Shown here one piece after another: positions 34,661-39,868 of a stretch of DNA of 39,868 bases. Below the pieces are notes generated by a model, which worked only from the letters and a program-made list of their open reading frames with translations, had not been told where the DNA came from and made no database searches. Both the position numbers and the translations under genes were made by a program. Source of the DNA: JALQUL01 sp964556425. GTDB taxonomy: Bacteria > Pseudomonadota > Gammaproteobacteria > Burkholderiales > Burkholderiaceae_C. Position 1 is the stretch's first letter; each line of letters begins with the position of its first letter. The stretch lies in assembly GCA_964556425.1 (NCBI GenBank), contig CAZKWC010000027.1, positions 1 to 39,868 of the forward strand, written 5' to 3'.

Positions 34661-35182
34661 TTAAAACGGAATATCGTCATCCATGTCGTCAAAACCACTA
34701 CCACTGCTGGCTGGTGCAGGAGCGGGTGCTGCGCGGCTAGGGGCAGGGCGAGCAGCTGGGCGTGGTGCGGGTGCTGCAGTGCTACTTGGTTGATCATCGT
34801 AGCCACCATAAGAGGCACCAGAATCAGATGGGCCAGATCCTGCGCCAGCTCTGCCGCCTAACATTTGCATGGAGTCAGCACGGATTTCAGTGGTGTAACG
34901 TTCTTGACCGTCTTTGTCTTGCCATTTACGAGTACGTAAACTGCCTTCTACATAAACTTGTGAACCTTTTTTAAGGTATTGGCCTGCAATTTCGGCCAAT
35001 TTGCCAAAAAATGCGATTCTGTGCCATTCGGTGGCATCACGTTTTTCGCCGGTAGCTTTGTCTTTCCAAGAGTCGGTGGTGGCAATTGTGATGTTGGTAA
35101 TTGCGTCCCCGCTTGGCATATAGCGGGTTTCTGGGTCGCGACCTAGATTGCCCACTAGGATTACTTTGTTGACTGAAGCCAT
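34661..35182 (-). CDS. ssb: single-stranded DNA-binding protein
   Basis: Binds single-stranded DNA in replication, repair and recombination. The OB-fold occupies residues 1 to about 112 ('MASVNKVILVGNLGRDPE', 'EWHRIAFFGKLAEIAGQYLKKG'). A Pro/Ala/Ser-rich linker with many P-A-P-x repeats follows, then the acidic tip 'DDMDDDIPF' that recruits partner proteins. At 173 residues it has normal length. AGGAGA precedes the ATG. The order uvrA / MFS / ssb is common in Burkholderiales. Confidence 0.96.
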   Translation of the reverse strand: MASVNKVILVGNLGRDPETRYMPSGDAITNITIATTDSWKDKATGEKRDATEWHRIAFFGKLAEIAGQYLKKGSQVYVEGSLRTRKWQDKDGQERYTTEIRADSMQMLGGRAGAGSGPSDSGASYGGYDDQPSSTAAPAPRPAARPAPSRAAPAPAPASSGSGFDDMDDDIPF

Positions 35183-35390
35183 GTGTTATCTCCTTGAGAG
35201 TTTCGATATGAAGTAAGCTTAACCCAAAAATAAATATTTGGGAATTAAATTTTTCAAGATAGGTTGAATTATCGTTGATTGTGTGGTGTTTTTTTCAATC
35301 GTATTTGGGATGGAGTTTTAAGGAAGTTACCGACTCTTTATGTGAGCATCAATATAATGCATATCAATTTTAATGAATGGTAGCGCACAC

Positions 35391-36581
35391 TTAGACCCTA
35401 GACTGCTTCCAATCTAGGATCAAAATAAAGAGCCAAACCAAGGCGGCTATAAAACAACTCATAAACAAGGCATTAGCCCCACCCGTTTTTACAATCCAGC
35501 CACCTAAAGCTCCCCCAGCAAAAAGACCTAAAGACTGCAGTGTATTGTAAATACCCATAGCCGTGCCCCTGCCATTGGCTGGAGCTAATTGAGAAACCCG
35601 GCTAGGTTGGGTGGCCTCTAAAATATTAAAACCAATAAAAAACACGAATAAACAAGCACCTAAGACCTGTGCACTTGGATTTTGAATTTGTTCAAAAAAG
35701 CCTAGTTGAGCAACCGCAAATAAACTAACCGCCATTAAAAATAACTGACGCTGATAACCTTTACGCTCCAGTCTTAACAGACCACCCATTATCACAAAAG
35801 AGCCTAAAAGAGCGGGTAAATAAATTTGCCAATGCGAATCTTTTACCCAACCAGCCTGCACTAATAGTTGAGGAATAGCCATCCACATGGCTAATTGAAC
35901 GGCATGCAATACAAATACACCAAAAAACAAACGAGCCAAGGCGGGTTGCTGGAGTAGGCTCATTACACTAGGGCCTGGGCCTGCTGCACGATGTAATTGT
36001 TCTGGTGGAGTCCAAAACAGCACTACTGCAATACCCGCTACTGCTAAAACACAGGTAAGCACAAACAAACCGGAAAAACCGATGGCCGCTGTAATCGCAC
36101 TTGAAGCGACCAAAGACAAGGCGAACATTAAACCAATACTTGCACCAATTAAAGCCATGGCCTTGGTGCGTACTTGGTCACGAGTTTGATCGGCTAATAA
36201 AGCGCTCACCGCAGCTGAAACCGCTCCTGCACCTTGTATGGCTCGCCCCAACATCAGTTCAGTAACGGTGCTAGCAGAGGCCGCAACTAGGCTACCAAAG
36301 GCAAATACTATAAGGCCAAACACAATGACTATTTTACGCCCCATGCGGTCTGAGGCAATACCATAAGGTAATTGCAACAAACCTTGGGTGAGACCATAAA
36401 TGCCCATCGCAAAACCCACCCACGCAGGATTGTCTCCTCCAGGTAGTTTGGCCGCTTCAAGGCTAAAGACTGGCATGACTAAAAACAAGCCCAACATACG
36501 AAGGGCAAAAATAAATGCTAAAGAAAAACTAGCACGACGCTCGAGAGGCGTCATTCGAAAAGTGGCATTGTCTGATGACAT
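35391..36581 (-). CDS. MFS transporter (YajR/drug-efflux-like)
   Basis: A 396-residue major facilitator with twelve hydrophobic segments. The loop 2-3 motif 'GIASDRMGRKIVIVFG' (G-x-x-x-D-R-x-G-R-K) is intact, and 'GRAIQGAGAVSAAVSALLAD' is motif B/C-like, typical of drug/H+ antiporters. It sits between ssb and uvrA, same strand as ssb and divergent from uvrA. This position is conserved in related genomes, but the substrate is unknown. The ATG at 36581 has only a weak ribosome-binding site. Confidence 0.9.
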   Translation of the reverse strand: MSSDNATFRMTPLERRASFSLAFIFALRMLGLFLVMPVFSLEAAKLPGGDNPAWVGFAMGIYGLTQGLLQLPYGIASDRMGRKIVIVFGLIVFAFGSLVAASASTVTELMLGRAIQGAGAVSAAVSALLADQTRDQVRTKAMALIGASIGLMFALSLVASSAITAAIGFSGLFVLTCVLAVAGIAVVLFWTPPEQLHRAAGPGPSVMSLLQQPALARLFFGVFVLHAVQLAMWMAIPQLLVQAGWVKDSHWQIYLPALLGSFVIMGGLLRLERKGYQRQLFLMAVSLFAVAQLGFFEQIQNPSAQVLGACLFVFFIGFNILEATQPSRVSQLAPANGRGTAMGIYNTLQSLGLFAGGALGGWIVKTGGANALFMSCFIAALVWLFILILDWKQSRV

Positions 36582-36735
36582 TATGGGCTGACATTGAACT
36601 AAAACTAGATTATCGCTAATTCTGAGCGATTTTGCCGATAATTCATGATGAGTTAATGTTGACTTCTTGCAGAATTTGCAAGATTAAGGCTATGATGAAA
36701 GGTTCTATGCCTGTCATTCTTTATTTGTGAACTCA

Positions 36736-39700
36736 ATGTCCTTTAACTCCGATTCTCATCAAGATGGCACTTATTTGGGTGCTGCAAAATCCAACTCATT
36801 TATTAGCATTCGAGGTGCTAGAACTCATAATCTTAAAAACATTGATATTGATTTACCTCGTAACCAACTAGTGGTTATTACTGGCTTAAGTGGTTCTGGT
36901 AAATCGAGTTTGGCCTTTGACACCCTTTATGCTGAAGGGCAACGTCGTTATGTAGAGAGTTTATCCACTTACGCACGTCAGTTTTTACAACTCATGGACA
37001 AGCCCGATGTGGATTTAATTGAAGGTTTATCGCCTGCAATTGCCATTGAACAAAAAGCCACTAGTCATAATCCGCGCTCTACGGTTGGCACCGTCACTGA
37101 AATTCACGATTATTTACGTTTGTTATTTGCTAGAGCTGGCACACCCTTTTGCCCAGAGCATGAATTGCCTTTACAAGCACAAACGGTAAGTCAAATGGTG
37201 GATGCTATTTTAGCCTTGCCAGCAGGCACAAAAATAATGATTATGGCACCGGTGGCACGAGAGAAAAAAGGCGAATTTTTAGATGTGTTTAGTAGTTTGC
37301 AAGCGCAAGGCTATGTGCGTTTTAGAATTAACGGCACTACCTATGCTTATGATGATTTACCCAAGTTAAAGAAAACTGAAAAGCATGATATTGATGTGGT
37401 CATTGACCGCATTAAAGTACCGGCAGTGGTAGCTGCCAACAACGACACTAGCAATGAAGAAAACAATGCTGTGTTTTTACAAGCGCACAAAGAATACGAG
37501 CAAATCAAGCAGCGCCTTGCAGAGAGTTTTGAAGCGGCTTTACGTCTTGCAGAAGGCAGAGCGATGGCTCTTGAAATGGACAGTGATGTTTGCCATTTGT
37601 TTAATGCTAAATTTGCCTGCCCGCATTGCAATTACGCCATTACAGAACTAGAACCTCGCTTATTTTCTTTTAATTCACCTATGGGTGCCTGCCCCGATTG
37701 TGATGGCTTAGGCCACGCAGATTTTTTTGATCCTTTACGAGTGGTGAGTTTTCCATCTTTAAGTTTAGCAAGTGGTGCTATTAAAGGTTGGGATAAACGA
37801 AATGGTTATTATTTTTCAATGCTCACTAGCCTTGCCGAGCATTACCATTTTGATATTGAAAAACCTTTTGAAGATTTACCACAAACCTTGCAAAATGTTT
37901 TATTGTTTGGCTCTGGCCAAGAAGAAATTAAATTCAGCTATATCTTAGATTCAGGCCAATCACAGGGCAAAAAAACAGTTAAAAAACACCCCTTTGAAGG
38001 CATTATTCCGAATATGGAAAGGCGTTACCGAGAAACCGAATCTAGTTTGGTACGCGAAGATTTATCTAGGTACCGAGCTTCTAGGCCCTGCACAAGTTGC
38101 CATGGCACACGTTTACGTCAAGAAGCTAGGCATGTAAGAGTAGGCCAAGGCGATCAACAACGAGCCATTTACCAAGTCAGCAATATGACGCTTGGCGACT
38201 GCCTCGCCTATTTTAAAGCACTGCATATTACGGGTGAAAAAGGTGAAATAGCCAGTAAAGTGGTAAGAGAAATTGGACTGCGTTTAAGTTTTTTAAATGA
38301 TGTGGGCCTTAATTATTTAAGCCTAGACAGAAGCGCTGAAACCTTAAGCGGTGGCGAGTCACAAAGGATTCGCTTAGCCTCGCAAATTGGCTCTGGTTTA
38401 ACGGGTGTGATGTATGTTTTAGACGAACCCAGCATTGGCTTGCATCAACGCGACAATGACCGCTTAATTGCCACCCTACAACACCTGCGAAATATTGGTA
38501 ACACCGTGATTGTGGTCGAGCATGACGAAGACATGATGCGCTGCGCCGATTATGTAGTCGATATGGGGCCAGGCGCTGGCGTACACGGTGGTAAAGTAGT
38601 GGCACAAGGTAAATACGATGAAATTGTGCGACATCCCGACTCTTTAACAGGTAAATACTTATCGGGCCGCATGCGAATTGAAGTGCCCAAAAACCGATTA
38701 CCTTGGTTAGAAAAACCACTCGAAATATTAGAACCTATCAGCCCTATCAAAGGTAAAACTAGCAGTAAATCAGCTGCTTTACGAACAGGTAAAACTAATT
38801 CTAACTTAGCCAGCAACTCGGTCTGGCTCACACCAACAGCAGCTGAAAAAAATGCCAGCACTAAAGAGCTGCAAGCACTCAAAATTATTAAAGCTTCTGG
38901 CCATAATTTAAAAGACGTTAGCGTTGAAATTCCAGTGGGTTTACTTACCTGTGTTACCGGTGTTTCTGGCTCTGGAAAATCGACCCTTATTAACGATACT
39001 TTATATGCCGCTGTGGCGCATCAATTGCATCGTGCGCATCAAGAGGCAGCACCTTGCGAAGCAATAGAGGGCATTGATTATTTTGACAAAGTCATTAACG
39101 TTGATCAATCTCCAATTGGCCGAACACCTCGCTCTAATCCTGCTACCTATACCGGTTTATTTACCCCTATTCGCGAGTTAATGGCCGAAATGAATGTGGC
39201 CAAAGAACGTGGTTATGGAGTGGGTCGATTTAGTTTTAACACCACAGGTGGACGCTGCGAAGCTTGCCAAGGCGATGGAGTTAAAAAAGTAGAAATGCAT
39301 TTTTTACCCGATGTTTATGTGCCTTGTGATGTCTGTTTTGGCAAACGCTATAACCGTGAAACCTTAGAGGTGCAATATAAAGGCAAAAACATTGCCCAAA
39401 TCTTAGATTTAACAGTTGAAGCTGCTCATGATTTTTTTAGCACAGTTCCTTCTATTGCACGCAAGTTAAAAACCTTGCTAGATGTGGGACTCAGTTATAT
39501 TAAATTGGGTCAGTCTGCTACTACCCTGTCTGGGGGTGAGGCACAACGTGTGAAGTTAGCACTTGAGTTAAGTAAACGCGATACTGGCAGAACACTTTAT
39601 ATCTTAGATGAACCCACTACCGGACTGCATTTTGCCGATATTGCCATGCTGTTAAAGGTATTACAAACTCTGCGAGATGCAGGCAATACCATTGTGATTA

Positions 39701-39867
39701 TTGAACACAATTTAGATGTGATTAAAACAGCAGACTGGATTATTGATATGGGCCCAGAAGGCGGCTCGGGTGGGGGTTTGTTAATTGCAGCAGGCACACC
39801 AGAAGAAGTGGCGGCCAATGAAGCAAGTCATACGGGGCGATATTTAAAAGCGGTTTTAGAAAAATAA
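36736..39867 (+). CDS. uvrA: excinuclease ABC subunit A
   Basis: Damage-recognition ATPase of nucleotide excision repair. It has two ABC modules: the first Walker A 'GLSGSGKSSLAFDTLYAEGQ' and signature 'LSGGESQRIRLA', the second 'GVSGSGKSTLINDTLY' and 'LSGGEAQRVKLA'. Both zinc modules are present ('CPHC' to 'CPDC', and 'CEAC' to 'CDVC'). At about 1043 residues it is longer than the usual 940-970: an insertion near residues 230-255 and a Ser/Lys-rich linker of about 50 residues (roughly 665-715) between the halves explain the excess. ATG 36736 chosen; a GTG at 36727 is in frame and neither has a clear ribosome-binding site. The gene ends one base before the window does. Confidence 0.96.
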   Translation: MSFNSDSHQDGTYLGAAKSNSFISIRGARTHNLKNIDIDLPRNQLVVITGLSGSGKSSLAFDTLYAEGQRRYVESLSTYARQFLQLMDKPDVDLIEGLSPAIAIEQKATSHNPRSTVGTVTEIHDYLRLLFARAGTPFCPEHELPLQAQTVSQMVDAILALPAGTKIMIMAPVAREKKGEFLDVFSSLQAQGYVRFRINGTTYAYDDLPKLKKTEKHDIDVVIDRIKVPAVVAANNDTSNEENNAVFLQAHKEYEQIKQRLAESFEAALRLAEGRAMALEMDSDVCHLFNAKFACPHCNYAITELEPRLFSFNSPMGACPDCDGLGHADFFDPLRVVSFPSLSLASGAIKGWDKRNGYYFSMLTSLAEHYHFDIEKPFEDLPQTLQNVLLFGSGQEEIKFSYILDSGQSQGKKTVKKHPFEGIIPNMERRYRETESSLVREDLSRYRASRPCTSCHGTRLRQEARHVRVGQGDQQRAIYQVSNMTLGDCLAYFKALHITGEKGEIASKVVREIGLRLSFLNDVGLNYLSLDRSAETLSGGESQRIRLASQIGSGLTGVMYVLDEPSIGLHQRDNDRLIATLQHLRNIGNTVIVVEHDEDMMRCADYVVDMGPGAGVHGGKVVAQGKYDEIVRHPDSLTGKYLSGRMRIEVPKNRLPWLEKPLEILEPISPIKGKTSSKSAALRTGKTNSNLASNSVWLTPTAAEKNASTKELQALKIIKASGHNLKDVSVEIPVGLLTCVTGVSGSGKSTLINDTLYAAVAHQLHRAHQEAAPCEAIEGIDYFDKVINVDQSPIGRTPRSNPATYTGLFTPIRELMAEMNVAKERGYGVGRFSFNTTGGRCEACQGDGVKKVEMHFLPDVYVPCDVCFGKRYNRETLEVQYKGKNIAQILDLTVEAAHDFFSTVPSIARKLKTLLDVGLSYIKLGQSATTLSGGEAQRVKLALELSKRDTGRTLYILDEPTTGLHFADIAMLLKVLQTLRDAGNTIVIIEHNLDVIKTADWIIDMGPEGGSGGGLLIAAGTPEEVAANEASHTGRYLKAVLEK

Positions 39868-39868
39868 A

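Noticed and set aside
34585..34974. Open frames overlapping ssb in other frames
   Set aside because: They arise from the Pro/Ala-rich linker codons of ssb and show no independent coding features.
36582..36735. LexA/SOS box between the MFS gene and uvrA
   Set aside because: No CTG-N10-CAG-type match was found; a weak TTGACT at 36659 gave no convincing -10 partner.

Overview
The window looks like chromosomal DNA from a low-GC betaproteobacterium of the order Burkholderiales. This rests on the uvrA / MFS / ssb block at the right end, a type-2 leuA next to an Lrp-type regulator, rdgC, dadA and two DUF692/DUF2063 operons. The genus cannot be named from the sequence alone. Genes are dense and mostly intact. 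I saw no tRNA, rRNA, CRISPR array, insertion sequence or phage gene.

Layout. 1-2.0 kb: the end of a MATE efflux gene convergent with rdgC. 2.1-8.8 kb: a sugar uptake and catabolism locus resembling the rhizobial Frc (fructose) system. A PfkB-family kinase, a permease and a binding protein lie on the minus strand. A single-domain ABC ATPase, a RbsD/FucU mutarotase, a ROK regulator and a fructose-6-phosphate-aldolase-like protein lie divergently on the plus strand. Hairpins at the gene junctions probably set unequal expression. 8.8-13.7 kb: two adjacent bufferin-type RiPP operons (below). 13.9-17.1 kb: dadA coupled to an ArgP-like LysR gene, a DUF1653 gene and an unknown gene. 17.1-22 kb: an 852-residue double glycosyltransferase, a degenerate FkbM-like protein and an aminotransferase. 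22-26.4 kb: a YhhQ/VUT transporter, DUF2062, then TerC and an HPF/RaiA-like protein divergent from an NhaR-like regulator. 26.8-31 kb: a hybrid histidine kinase with an apparent frameshift, an Lrp regulator, and leuA. 31-34.5 kb: a lipid-anchored subtilase and an unknown lipoprotein. 34.6-39.9 kb: ssb, an MFS transporter and uvrA.

The most interesting region is 8808-13740. It holds two different cysteine-rich secreted precursors, one BufA1-like (DUF2282, four Cys) and one BufA2-like (six Cys). Each is followed by its own MNIO (DUF692) maturation machinery. In operon 1 the maturase (DUF692) and its partner (DUF2063) are separate overlapping genes followed by a DoxX membrane protein. In operon 2 they are fused into one 573-residue protein. 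The two precursor genes share a 35-bp upstream block (25 of 35 identical) that looks like an ECF-sigma promoter. In both, a 7-bp-stem hairpin starts at exactly the base after this block although the hairpin sequences differ. Between precursor and maturase, operon 1 has a stem-loop covering the maturase ribosome-binding site and operon 2 has a strong terminator. Both would favour excess precursor over enzyme. This suggests one stress-responsive, probably copper-related, regulon with two post-translationally modified metallophores; the ECF sigma factor itself is not in the window.
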